Below are positions 25,181-34,937 of a DNA stretch of 64,000 nucleotides, piece after piece. The stretch's first letter is position 1; every line of letters begins with the position of its first letter. The notes beneath the pieces were generated by a model. The model had not been told where the DNA came from. It searched no databases and was given only the letters and a program-made list of their open reading frames with translations. Made by a program: the position numbers and the translations under genes. This DNA is from Saccharothrix sp. NRRL B-16348. Lineage in GTDB: Bacteria > Actinomycetota > Actinomycetes > Mycobacteriales > Pseudonocardiaceae. The stretch is taken from contig NZ_LGED01000046.1 of the NCBI RefSeq assembly GCF_001280085.1, forward strand, positions 107,004 through 171,003. Direction: 5' to 3'.

Positions 25181-26032
25181 GTGCTCGACAAAGTCCGGCA
25201 CAGCCAGATCGTCGACGAGGTGCGCAAGCGCGTGCGCGGCAAGATCTTGCGGGTCATCGACGAGGCTGTGCGGCCCTACCACCGCGAGCAGGCCGAGCGG
25301 ATCGCCAAGCTCCAGCACGAGGTGGAGGAGCTGCGGAGACAGGCGGACCGGGCGGTCGACGCGACCGTCCAGTACGAGATCCGGGCGCGCCGCGACCTGG
25401 TGTTCGCCGGCGAGCAGGAGGCGGCCAAGGAGAGCGCCCGGTTCGTGCGCAGGCACCTGCCGACCGCGCCGCACTTCGGCCACCCGCACGCCACGCTGGA
25501 GCACGCCCTCGGCCTGGTCTCGACCGAGGGCATGGCGCTGGAGTTCGGCGTCTACACCGGCTCCACCCTCAAGCTGATCGCCACCGCGTACGAGGGCCGG
25601 GACGTGTACGGCTTCGACTCGTTCGAGGGCCTGCCCGAGGACTGGCGCAACGGCTTCCCGGCCGGCCTGTTCGGCATGGACGGCCTGCCCGACGTGGACG
25701 GCGCGGAGCTGGTCGTCGGCTGGTTCGACGACACCCTGCCCGGCTTCCTCGACGAGCACCCCGGCCCGGTGTCGTTCCTGCACGTCGACTGCGACCTGTA
25801 CTCGTCCACCAAGACCGTGCTGGAGCTGGTCGGCCCCCGGCTGGTGCCCGGCACGGTGATCGTCTTCGACGAGTACTTCAACTACCCGGGGTGGCAGGAC
25901 CACGAGCACAAGGCCTGGTCGGAGTACGTCGACCTCACCGGCATCGAGTTCGACTACTGCGGGTACACGTACGATCACGAACAGGTGATCATGAAGGTAA
26001 CCGGGGTGCCGGAGGCCTCGCAGCAGGGGTGA
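25181..26032 (+). CDS. TylF/MycF-type SAM-dependent O-methyltransferase with N-terminal coiled coil
   Basis: A 283-residue protein. The first 75 residues are charged and helical (HREQAERIAKLQHEVEELRR), likely a coiled coil. The rest is a macrocin O-methyltransferase-like domain: GMALEFGVYTGSTLKLIA (SAM motif I), GFDSFEGLPEDWRNG, VSFLHVDCDLYSSTKTVLEL and VIVFDEYFNYPGWQDHEHKA, with the metal-binding Asp and Glu typical of TylF/MycF sugar methyltransferases. Located directly before wzm/wzt/glfT1, it may methylate a sugar of the exported glycan, for example capping or modifying galactan; this is inferred from context. The GTG at 25181 has GAGAGGAG at correct spacing. Confidence 0.8.
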   Translation: MLDKVRHSQIVDEVRKRVRGKILRVIDEAVRPYHREQAERIAKLQHEVEELRRQADRAVDATVQYEIRARRDLVFAGEQEAAKESARFVRRHLPTAPHFGHPHATLEHALGLVSTEGMALEFGVYTGSTLKLIATAYEGRDVYGFDSFEGLPEDWRNGFPAGLFGMDGLPDVDGAELVVGWFDDTLPGFLDEHPGPVSFLHVDCDLYSSTKTVLELVGPRLVPGTVIVFDEYFNYPGWQDHEHKAWSEYVDLTGIEFDYCGYTYDHEQVIMKVTGVPEASQQG

Positions 26033-26091
26033 CCGCACCGTGACAGCCCGGCGACAGGGCCGCCACCCCGTCGCCGGTAGTCTCCTTACTC

Positions 26092-27021
26092 GTGCAACCC
26101 ACGAGTACGGTCGAGCGACCACCCGCTCCCCTGGCACCCAACTCGCGCACCTTCGCGCGCGCGTTCGGCGACGTGCGCGACGCCTGGCGGCAGCGGGAGC
26201 TGTGGGGCCACCTGGGGTGGCAGGACATCAAGCAGCGATACCGCCGGTCGGTCATCGGGCCGCTGTGGATCACCATCTCCATGGGCACGACGGCGCTCGC
26301 GCTCGGCCTGCTCTACTCCCAGCTGTTCAACCAGGAGTTGGGCACGTTCCTGCCGTACGTCACGGCCGGGTTCATCATCTGGCACTTCGTGCTGGGTGTG
26401 GTGACCGAGGGCACCGAGGTCTTCATCGCCAACGAGGGCCTGATCAAGCACCTGCCCGCGCCCATAACGGTGCACGTGCTGCGCATGGTGTGGCGGCAGA
26501 CGCTGTTCCTCTTCCACAACCTGGTCGTCTACCTGGTCGTCGTCGCGATCTTCTTCCCGACGCTGTCCAACGAGTACCGGATGTACGAGGGCGACCCGAT
26601 CCTGCAGCCCGGCCTGTCGTGGGGGGTGCTGATGACGATCCCCGCGCTCGCCCTCGTCGTGGTCAACGCGGTGTGGGTGGCGCTGCTGTTCGGCATCATC
26701 AGCACCCGCTTCCGCGACATCCCCCCGGTGATCAGCAGCTTCATCAACCTGATCTTCTTCATGACGCCGATCGTGTGGCACGTCGGCGTGCTCAACAAGG
26801 TCACCGGCAGCGAAAACAGCGGTGACAACGGCGACTGGCGCATGCTGATCGCCGAGCTGAACCCCATCTACCACTACGTGGAGATCGTCCGCGCCCCCAT
26901 GCTCGGTCACGTGCAGGACTGGCACCACTGGGTGGTCGTCGGCGCGTTCACCGTCGTGGGCTGGGGACTGGCGCTGATCGCGATGCGGAACTACCGTGCC
27001 CGCGTCTCCTACTGGGTCTGA
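26092..27021 (+). CDS. wzm: Galactan/O-antigen ABC exporter permease (Wzm)
   Basis: A 309-residue ABC-2 type permease with six membrane spans. The N-terminal cytoplasmic segment contains HLGWQDIKQRYRRSVIGPLW, the amphipathic gate-helix motif of Wzm proteins. It pairs with the ATPase 19 bp downstream and is the counterpart of Rv3783 in mycobacteria, which with Rv3781 exports lipid-linked galactan across the membrane. The start is taken as the GTG at 26092; a TAGTCT box lies about 8 nt upstream. It is in the same direction as the methyltransferase (59 bp gap). Confidence 0.88.
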   Translation: MQPTSTVERPPAPLAPNSRTFARAFGDVRDAWRQRELWGHLGWQDIKQRYRRSVIGPLWITISMGTTALALGLLYSQLFNQELGTFLPYVTAGFIIWHFVLGVVTEGTEVFIANEGLIKHLPAPITVHVLRMVWRQTLFLFHNLVVYLVVVAIFFPTLSNEYRMYEGDPILQPGLSWGVLMTIPALALVVVNAVWVALLFGIISTRFRDIPPVISSFINLIFFMTPIVWHVGVLNKVTGSENSGDNGDWRMLIAELNPIYHYVEIVRAPMLGHVQDWHHWVVVGAFTVVGWGLALIAMRNYRARVSYWV

Positions 27022-27040
27022 GTGAGGCCGCAAACACATC

Positions 27041-27856
27041 ATGGTCAGCATCGACGTCTGGAACGCCTCGGTCGACTTCCCGATCTTCGACGCCAAGTCG
27101 AGGTCGCTGAAGAAGCTCGCGCTGGGCAAGGTCGGCGGCAAGATCGGCTCCGAGGGCCGTGTCCCGATCATCGAAGCCCTGCACGACATCAACATCTCGC
27201 TGCGCCACGGTGACCGGGTCGGCCTCGTCGGCCACAACGGCGCCGGCAAGTCCACGCTGCTGAGACTGCTCGCGGGCATCTACGAGCCCACGCGGGGCAG
27301 CTCGCGCGTCGTCGGCAAGGTCGCGCCCGTGTTCGACCTCGGGGTCGGCATGGACCCGGAGATCTCCGGGTACGAGAACATCATGATCCGCGGCCTGTTC
27401 CTCGGGATGAGCCGCAAGGAGATGGAGAAGCGGGTCGACGACATCACCGAGTTCACCGAACTCGGCGACTACCTCCAGATGCCGCTGCGCACCTACTCGA
27501 CGGGTATGCGGGTGCGGCTGGCGCTGGGCATCGTGACGTCGATCGACCCGGAGATCCTGATCCTGGACGAGGGCATCGGCGCGGTCGACGCGGCGTTCAT
27601 GGCCAAGGCCCGGGACCGGATGAACGACCTGGTCAAGCGGTCGGGCATCCTGGTGTTCGCGAACCACTCCGACGACTTCCTCGCCGAGTTCTGCACCACC
27701 GCGATCTGGATGGACGAGGGCAAGGTCAAGATGCAGGGTGGGCTGCGCGAGGTGCTCACCACCTACAAGGGGCGCGACCCCTTCGAGAACATGACCTCGG
27801 AGACGTTGGAGCGGCTCGGTCAACCGAGGGTGCTGAGCGGGAATGGTGGCGAGTAG
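27041..27856 (+). CDS. wzt: Galactan/O-antigen ABC exporter ATPase (Wzt)
   Basis: A 271-residue ABC ATPase of the polysaccharide export class. Visible are Walker A GHNGAGKST, the signature YSTGMRVRLALG (the degenerate signature normal for Wzt), Walker B ILILDEGIGAVD, and the switch His in FANHSDDF. The C-terminal carbohydrate-binding domain of some Wzt proteins is absent, so export is probably coupled to lipid-linked glycan without terminal recognition, as in Rv3781. The TAG stop is immediately followed by the GTG of glfT1, indicating a single operon. Confidence 0.9.
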   Translation: MVSIDVWNASVDFPIFDAKSRSLKKLALGKVGGKIGSEGRVPIIEALHDINISLRHGDRVGLVGHNGAGKSTLLRLLAGIYEPTRGSSRVVGKVAPVFDLGVGMDPEISGYENIMIRGLFLGMSRKEMEKRVDDITEFTELGDYLQMPLRTYSTGMRVRLALGIVTSIDPEILILDEGIGAVDAAFMAKARDRMNDLVKRSGILVFANHSDDFLAEFCTTAIWMDEGKVKMQGGLREVLTTYKGRDPFENMTSETLERLGQPRVLSGNGGE

Positions 27857-28762
27857 GTGAGCGTCGTGGGCGCACTGCCGCAGGGCTCCGTCGTCGGGGT
27901 CGTGGTGACCCGGCACCGGCGCGAGCTGCTGGCCGACTCGTTGAAGGTGCTGGCGTCGCAGACCCGGCCGCTCGACCACCTCGTGGTCGTCGACAACGGG
28001 CCGGACCAGCCGGTGGACGACCTGGTCGCCCAGTGCCCGATCCCGACCACCTACCTGGCGTCGCACCGCAACCTCGGCGGCGCGGGCGGGTTCGCGCTCG
28101 GCATGCTGCACGCGCTGTCGTTGGGCGCGGACTGGCTGTGGCTGGCCGACGACGACGGGCGGCCCGCGGACGAGACGGTGCTCGCCGTGCTGCTGGAGGA
28201 GGCGCAACGGCGCAAGCTGGCCGCGATCTCGCCGGTGGTGGCGAACATCGAGCGCCCGGAGAAGCTCGCGTTCCCGCTGCGACGCGGGTTGACGTGGAAG
28301 CGGAACGCGGCCGAGCTGGGCACCGACTTCCTGCCGGGCATCGCGTCGCTGTTCAACGGCGCCCTGTTCAAGGCGTCCACCGTGGACGTCATCGGCGTGC
28401 CGGACTACCGGCTGTTCTTCCGCGGCGACGAGGTGGAGATCCACCGCCGGCTGGTCCGCACCGGCCTGCCGTTCGGCACGTCCCTGAAGGTCACCTACCT
28501 GCACCCGGACGGTTCGGACGAGTTCAAGCCGATGCTCGGCGGCCGGTTCCACGCGCAGGACCCGGAGAACGCGATCAAGCGCTACTACACCTACCGCAAC
28601 CGCGGTTACTTGCTGTCCCAGCCGGGGATGCGCAAGCTGGGGCTGCTGGAGGCATTCCGGTTCGGCCTGTACTTCATCGGCGTGCGTCGTGACCCGAAGG
28701 CGTTCCTCGAGTGGTTGAAGCTCGTGCGTCTGGGCCAACGGGAACGCTTTTTCCGGAAGTGA
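27857..28762 (+). CDS. glfT1: Galactofuranosyltransferase GlfT1
   Basis: A 301-residue GT2 family enzyme corresponding to Rv3782 (GlfT1), which adds the first two galactofuranose residues to the decaprenyl-PP-GlcNAc-Rha linker. The GT-A fold motifs are VVTRHRRELLADSLKVLASQ, SHRNLGGAGGFALGM, the metal-binding DDD in WLADDDGRP, and GDEVEIHRRL, where the base is expected. The length fits. The start is GTG directly after the wzt stop; UDP-Galf would come from Glf at 33510. It is the last gene of the export operon before the small gene at 28891. Confidence 0.88.
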   Translation: MSVVGALPQGSVVGVVVTRHRRELLADSLKVLASQTRPLDHLVVVDNGPDQPVDDLVAQCPIPTTYLASHRNLGGAGGFALGMLHALSLGADWLWLADDDGRPADETVLAVLLEEAQRRKLAAISPVVANIERPEKLAFPLRRGLTWKRNAAELGTDFLPGIASLFNGALFKASTVDVIGVPDYRLFFRGDEVEIHRRLVRTGLPFGTSLKVTYLHPDGSDEFKPMLGGRFHAQDPENAIKRYYTYRNRGYLLSQPGMRKLGLLEAFRFGLYFIGVRRDPKAFLEWLKLVRLGQRERFFRK

Positions 28763-28781
28763 GCCGGGGGCTGGCCGGCCT

Positions 28782-28826
28782 GGGTTGAGCTTGGGCTCAG
28801 GTTGGGTTCGGCTTGGGTTCAGCTTG
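28782..28826. repeat. G/T-rich degenerate short repeats
   Basis: About 45 bp with recurring GAGCTTGGG, GGCTTGGG and CAGCTTG units just after glfT1. Its strand bias differs from the flanks. No function was recognised. Confidence 0.3.
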
Positions 28827-28890
28827 ACGCGGAATCGCTGACGGCGAACCCGTCTTGCCTGGTCAGGCTCGTGCTGGTGGGCTGTGCGGC

Positions 28891-29103
28891 ATGACTTCTG
28901 AAGCGCGTAAGACGGCACTGGTCCTGCACCTGGCCGCGAACTCGAACCCGATTACGATCAAAGTCTCCCCGGAGACCGCCGTCGATCTCGGATCCCGTTT
29001 GATCCAGGTTGTGCGGAATGGTCACACCCAGGCCATCCAGACCATTGACGGTAACGAGTTCGTGGTGAACTTCAGCCACGTCGTGGCTGCCCATTTCGAG
29101 TAG
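28891..29103 (+). CDS. Small conserved-looking protein of unknown function (70 aa)
   Basis: A 70-residue protein beginning MTSEARKTALVLHLAANSNP and ending SHVVAAHFE. The composition (Val/Ile-rich, SPETAVDLGSRLIQVV helix, IDGNEFVVNFSHV strand) looks like a real folded protein rather than a chance frame, and local GC is lower than in neighbours. The ATG at 28891 is preceded by GGTGGG at a long spacing. It lies between glfT1 and inverted-repeat element B on the same strand as the export operon. No family was recognised with confidence. Confidence 0.6.
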   Translation: MTSEARKTALVLHLAANSNPITIKVSPETAVDLGSRLIQVVRNGHTQAIQTIDGNEFVVNFSHVVAAHFE

Positions 29104-29127
29104 GCGGATGTACTGTCGCTTGCCGAA

Positions 29128-29672
29128 GGAAAAGATTAAAAGCTTAAAAGCATGTCCTCGCCGGACGGGCAGATCAGCAGGATGACCCCCACTGCCTGGT
29201 TCTGTGCCGGGTCCGTCGTTGGTGCGGGTTTCGTGTCATCCCACCGACCTCCCTCCGGGCTACCACACGTATCAAGGGGGCAGCCAACAGTCGAAGCCGC
29301 GGGTATTGGACACACAGCCCCCTTGACACGCGCGGTAGGGCAAAGCCAGGTCGGCGGGATGACACGAAGCCCTCCCTCTGGGGAGGAAGGGCAGTCGGCG
29401 GCCGCACCGCGCGGGTCGGGCCCGGCACCGCGCCCGACCGGCGACCCCCGACCCACTCCACTGGCAGGTCTTTCCTCAAAAGCAGGGCTTCGTGTCATCC
29501 CGCCGACCTGGCGCAGCCCTACCGCGCGTGTCAAGGGGGGCGCCTGTCCACTCGGTGGGATGACACGAAACCCGGACCAACAACGGACCCGGACACATGA
29601 CCAGGGCAGTGGGGGTCATCCTGCTGATCTGCCCGTCCGGCGAGGACATGCTTTTAAGCTTTAATCTTTTCC
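29128..29672. repeat. 545 bp composite inverted-repeat element, copy B
   Basis: Terminal inverted arms of about 120 bp (about 29128-29250 and 29553-29672) begin GGAAAAGATTAAA at both ends, include the AT-rich GCTTAAAAGCATG and a GC-rich block (GACGGGCAGATCAGCAGGAT), and run into the ends of internal palindromes. Inside are a 147 bp palindromic core (29226-29372, the same as copy A but reversed) and a shorter 89 bp version (29485-29573). It sits between convergent genes, 24 bp from one stop and 17 bp from the other. There is no transposase. The T-rich ends after GC-rich stems fit bidirectional termination. Confidence 0.85.
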
Positions 29673-29688
29673 GCTTTGCCACCGCTTG

Positions 29689-31545
29689 TCAGCGGTTCTC
29701 GAAAGCCTTCCGCCACTGCTCGGCCGAAGTAAGTTCAGGCAGGGCGTCGCGGTACTGCCGACGCAGCCTCGGCCATTCCTTGCCCAACCGCCGGTAGTTG
29801 CGGACCGCCCGAGCCATCAGCGAACGGAACTGGTCGGGGTCACGCTTGTAGAAGGCGACGCCGGTGCCGTCCGCCGTGGACACCGTGGCGCTGTCCAGGT
29901 TGCCGAGCAGGAACCAACGGGCGTTCAGGGCAGGCACGTTGAGCTGCGGCCGGTCGCCGGCGGAGGCCTGTGGTGGGCGCAGGTTGTGCAGGACGGACTT
30001 GGCCGCGCGCACCGCGATCGTCGCCTTGCCCTTCGACGGGCGCAGCAGCGCTTCCGCGCGCACCATGTCGAACGTCGGCGGCGGGAATTCGCGGGCCGAG
30101 TCCAGGCGTCGGGCGTCGCTGTACTCCTCGCGCATCGCGCGCACCATCGGCAACGCCGTGCGCAGCGAGTCGAACAAGCCGGCGGGCCCGTCCAGGAAGT
30201 CCTCGATCGCCTTCTGCTGCAACGCCACCGTGGAGTACTCCATCGACAGCAGGTGCCGCAGCGACAGCTTCAACCCGTGCTTCACGATCCCCGACCGCAC
30301 GTCGTACGGGCTGTGCAGCGCGGCCAAGACCAGGCGGTTCCGGGTGTGGAAGTAGGCCTGCCAGTCGGTCGAGTCGTTCTTGTCCGTCCACGGCATGTGC
30401 CACACCGCCGAACCCGGCAACGACACCGTGGGGTAGCCGTGCTCCAACGCCCGCAACGAGTACTCGGCGTCGTCCCACTTGATGAACAGCGGCAGCGGGT
30501 AGCCGGTCCGCTCCACCACCTCGCGCGGGAACAGGCACATCCACCAGCCGTTGTAGGTGGCGTCGACCCGGGGGTGCAGCTCGGGCGTCTCGCGCAGCGA
30601 CGACACGGCGAAGTCGTGGTCGGTGACCGCGCCCGGCGCGGCCCGCCAGAAGCACGTGCCGAGGTCGACGATCTCGGCGGTGCTGTGGATCCTGGTCCTG
30701 GCCTGCAGGTTCAGCATGTGGCTGCCGACGATGACCGGCGACGCCGCCGCCCGCGCGAACGCGTTGGACCGCAGCACGGCCTCCGGCTCCAGCCGGATGT
30801 CGTCGTCCATGAGCATGATCTGGTCGGCGTCGGTGTGCTCGACCGCCTCGAACATGCCCCTGGTGAAGCCGCCGGCACCACCCAGGTTGTCCTGCTCGAT
30901 GACCTCCAGCCGGCCGCCGAGCCCGGCCTCGGCCTCCGCGAAACCGGCCACCGAGCGCACCTTCACCGCGCCCTGGTCGGCCACGAACACGTTGCTCACG
31001 ACATCCAGCACAGCGGGGTCGCTGCCCAGCGCCCGCAACGCCTCCGCCGCGTCGTGCGGGCGCATGGTGGTGATGCTGACCGCGACCTTCTTCACCGGCA
31101 ACGGCGACCGCACGGCCCACTCGGCGTCCTGGATCTCCAGCGGCGCCTCGTGCGTGAACGCGTCGAACCAGATCAGCCCGCCGTCCTCGAACGGCCGCAG
31201 CGACACCGGGAACTCCAGCGACGTCCACTCCGCCGCGTCCCGGACGAACGAGCCCTCCAGGTGCACGACGTCGCCGCTCGGCTTGGACCGGTACACGTCG
31301 ACCCGGCCCGAGCCGCGCACGCGCATCCGCAGCACGACCTCGTCGACGACCGTCCACCGCTTCCAGTAGCTGGCCGGGAACGCGTTGAAGTACGTCGCGA
31401 ACGACACCTTGGCGTGCTCGGGCACGGTCAGCCCGCGCCGGGAGTCGACCTGGCAGTGCACGTTCTCCGGCTCGTCCAGGTACATCGGCCGGACGTCGAG
31501 CGGGTCGTCGTCCCTCGGCAGGATGATCCGGTGCACTGCGTCCAC
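29689..31545 (-). CDS. GlfT2-like galactofuranosyltransferase, diverged paralogue
   Basis: A 618-residue GT2 enzyme with the full GlfT2 layout: an N-terminal beta-sandwich (VSFATYFNAFPASYWKRW), a GT-A domain with DDD at about residues 247-249 (MLMDDDIRLEP), the acceptor-site WDD at about 357-359 (FIKWDDAEYSL), a catalytic-region His (AVWHMPW), and a C-terminal helical domain. It differs from the neighbouring copy at the start of the GT-A domain (VSITTMRPHDA in place of VICTFNRVEDC). It probably transfers galactofuranose with altered linkage, acceptor or length preference. Third gene of the glf-glfT2 operon, 85 bp after the previous gene. The stop is 17 bp from repeat element B. Confidence 0.8.
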   Translation of the reverse strand: MDAVHRIILPRDDDPLDVRPMYLDEPENVHCQVDSRRGLTVPEHAKVSFATYFNAFPASYWKRWTVVDEVVLRMRVRGSGRVDVYRSKPSGDVVHLEGSFVRDAAEWTSLEFPVSLRPFEDGGLIWFDAFTHEAPLEIQDAEWAVRSPLPVKKVAVSITTMRPHDAAEALRALGSDPAVLDVVSNVFVADQGAVKVRSVAGFAEAEAGLGGRLEVIEQDNLGGAGGFTRGMFEAVEHTDADQIMLMDDDIRLEPEAVLRSNAFARAAASPVIVGSHMLNLQARTRIHSTAEIVDLGTCFWRAAPGAVTDHDFAVSSLRETPELHPRVDATYNGWWMCLFPREVVERTGYPLPLFIKWDDAEYSLRALEHGYPTVSLPGSAVWHMPWTDKNDSTDWQAYFHTRNRLVLAALHSPYDVRSGIVKHGLKLSLRHLLSMEYSTVALQQKAIEDFLDGPAGLFDSLRTALPMVRAMREEYSDARRLDSAREFPPPTFDMVRAEALLRPSKGKATIAVRAAKSVLHNLRPPQASAGDRPQLNVPALNARWFLLGNLDSATVSTADGTGVAFYKRDPDQFRSLMARAVRNYRRLGKEWPRLRRQYRDALPELTSAEQWRKAFENR

Positions 31546-31630
31546 TGAAGGTCCCCAGGTGAGAAGCGCGTGAGAGAGAAGTGGGTGAACGGAAGCGGGG
31601 CGACCACTCAGGGCCGCCCCGCTCCACCGC

Positions 31631-33502
31631 TCACAGGTCGTACAACCGCCGCCAGTTCTCGCGGCTGGTCAGCTCGTCCATCGCGTCGCGATAGGCGCGC
31701 TGCATCTCGGGAGCCCGCTGGTACAGCTCCTTGAGCAGCTTGGTGCCCTGCTTGCCGAGCCGGATGGCCAGCTCGCGGTCGCGCCGCCGGACCCGCACGC
31801 CCTCCTGGGACGCGTCGGTGACCACGGCGGTGTTGAACAGCGACACGTGCCACCAGGCGGAGTCGCCCGCGGCCACCGCGCCGACGTCGTGCACGCTGCG
31901 GCCGAGCAGCTGGTTGACCACGCGCTTGGCCAGCACCGGCGCGAACAGCCGCGGTGCGGGCGGCGCCGAGATCAGCGGCAGGTCGCCGGACGAGATGCCG
32001 GGCACCTCCGACGCCGGGTGCTTGACCGTCTCGGGGTACTCGGCGCGCAGCTTGCGGATGTCCGCCGCCGCCTGGACGCCGCCGTCACGCAGCATCTCGG
32101 GGCCCTTGAGGAAGTCCTCGATGGCCTTGAGCTGGGTCGCCGCCAGGCCGTACTGCATGCCGACCAGGTAGGTGGCGAGCTGGGCGGCCATGGACCGGCA
32201 GATCCGCTTCGGGTCGAACTGGCTGTGCAGCGCCGACGTGATGAGGGCGTTGCGCAGGTTGAAGTACCGGTGCCAGTCGTCCCAGTCCTTCCAGTGGAAG
32301 TCGGCGTGCCACACGCCCGCGCCGGGCAGCGTGACCGTGGCGAACCCGTGGGCCCGCGCGCGGTAGCCGTACTCGATGTCGTCCCACTGGAAGAACAGCG
32401 GCAGCGGGTAGCCGACCGCCTTGACGATCTCCGACGGGATCAGGCACGACCACCAGCCGTTGTAGCCCGCGTCGACCCGGCGGTCCTGCACGTTGCGCTT
32501 GCCGGTCTCCTCGTCGTACCCGGTGAGGTCGGCGTCGTGCAGCGCGCCCTCCACGACCTGGCCGGGGGCCAGCGTGTCGAGGTTGGCGTACTCCGCGCCC
32601 ACGTGCAGGTGGTTCGGGTGCAGCAGGTACAGCATCTGGCCGCCGACGATGACCGGCTGCGCGGTGCGGTTGGCGAACGCGGTCGTGCGGACCACGATCT
32701 CCGGCTCGCACAGCACGTCGTCGTCCATGAAGAGCACGTTGGCGTGCTCGGCGTGGTCGACCTCCATGACCTGGTACAGGCCGCGGGTGAAGCCGCCGGC
32801 GCCGCCGAGGTTGGGCTGGCGGATGTAGCGCAGCTTGTCGCCCAGCGCCGCGGCGACCTCGGCGAACCGGGCCCGCGACTCGACCGGGTCGCTGCCCTGG
32901 TCCACCACGTACACCGCGTCGACCAGGCCGAGCGGCTCGGGGTCGGACGCGAGGGCCGCCATCGTGTTGAGGCAGTCCTCGACCCGGTTGAACGTGCAGA
33001 TGACGATCGCGGTCGGCCGGACCCGCTTGGGCGGCGCGACGGTCCACCGGGCGTGCTCGACGACCAGCTCGTGCTCGCCGGTGACGACGTCGAACCAGAG
33101 CGCGCCGCCGTCGGTGAACTTGTCGATCTTGGCCGTCAGGGTGACGACCTGGCCCGTCGCGCCCGTGACCTGCTCGGCGACGATGATCCGGGACTCGCCC
33201 TCCGCGTCGGAGGCCACGACCGAGACGGTGCCGGAACCGGTCAGCGTGAGGCTCAGCTCCACCTCGGCGCTGACGCACCACCGCTGCCAGTAGGTGGCCG
33301 GGAACCGGCCGAAGTAGGTGTTCATCGACACCGTGGCGTGCGGGTGCACGACCATGCGGTGCCGCTCGCGGTCGGCGATGCCCTGGGAGATCTCGGCGTA
33401 GAGGTCCTCCGAGACGATCTGCGACGGCCCGGCGAAGAGGCCGCGCTGCGCCAGCAGTTTCTCCGGTGCCTCGTGCTCGACGAGGGTGGAGTTGCCCGAC
33501 AT
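31631..33502 (-). CDS. glfT2: Galactofuranosyltransferase GlfT2
   Basis: A 623-residue polymerising galactofuranosyltransferase, the counterpart of Rv3808c (637 aa), which builds the alternating beta-1,5/1,6 galactan chain on the membrane inner face. Visible are the N-terminal beta domain (VSMNTYFGRFPATYWQRW), the GT-A start VICTFNRVEDCLNTM, PNLGGAGGFTRGLYQ, the metal-binding DDD at about residues 260-262 (LFMDDDVLCEP), WDD at about 373-375 (FFQWDDIEYGY), VWHADFHW, and the C-terminal helical domain. The ATG at 33502 lies 7 bp after the glf stop, so substrate supply and polymerisation are co-transcribed. Confidence 0.9.
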   Translation of the reverse strand: MSGNSTLVEHEAPEKLLAQRGLFAGPSQIVSEDLYAEISQGIADRERHRMVVHPHATVSMNTYFGRFPATYWQRWCVSAEVELSLTLTGSGTVSVVASDAEGESRIIVAEQVTGATGQVVTLTAKIDKFTDGGALWFDVVTGEHELVVEHARWTVAPPKRVRPTAIVICTFNRVEDCLNTMAALASDPEPLGLVDAVYVVDQGSDPVESRARFAEVAAALGDKLRYIRQPNLGGAGGFTRGLYQVMEVDHAEHANVLFMDDDVLCEPEIVVRTTAFANRTAQPVIVGGQMLYLLHPNHLHVGAEYANLDTLAPGQVVEGALHDADLTGYDEETGKRNVQDRRVDAGYNGWWSCLIPSEIVKAVGYPLPLFFQWDDIEYGYRARAHGFATVTLPGAGVWHADFHWKDWDDWHRYFNLRNALITSALHSQFDPKRICRSMAAQLATYLVGMQYGLAATQLKAIEDFLKGPEMLRDGGVQAAADIRKLRAEYPETVKHPASEVPGISSGDLPLISAPPAPRLFAPVLAKRVVNQLLGRSVHDVGAVAAGDSAWWHVSLFNTAVVTDASQEGVRVRRRDRELAIRLGKQGTKLLKELYQRAPEMQRAYRDAMDELTSRENWRRLYDL

Positions 33503-33509
33503 AACCGAA

Positions 33510-34913
<1,404 letters not shown>

Positions 34914-34937
34914 CTACGACGGTGGGGTAGCAGGGAC

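Noticed and set aside
29128..29672. Insertion sequence or CRISPR array
   Set aside because: There is no transposase frame and no regularly spaced direct repeats; the repeats are inverted and nested.
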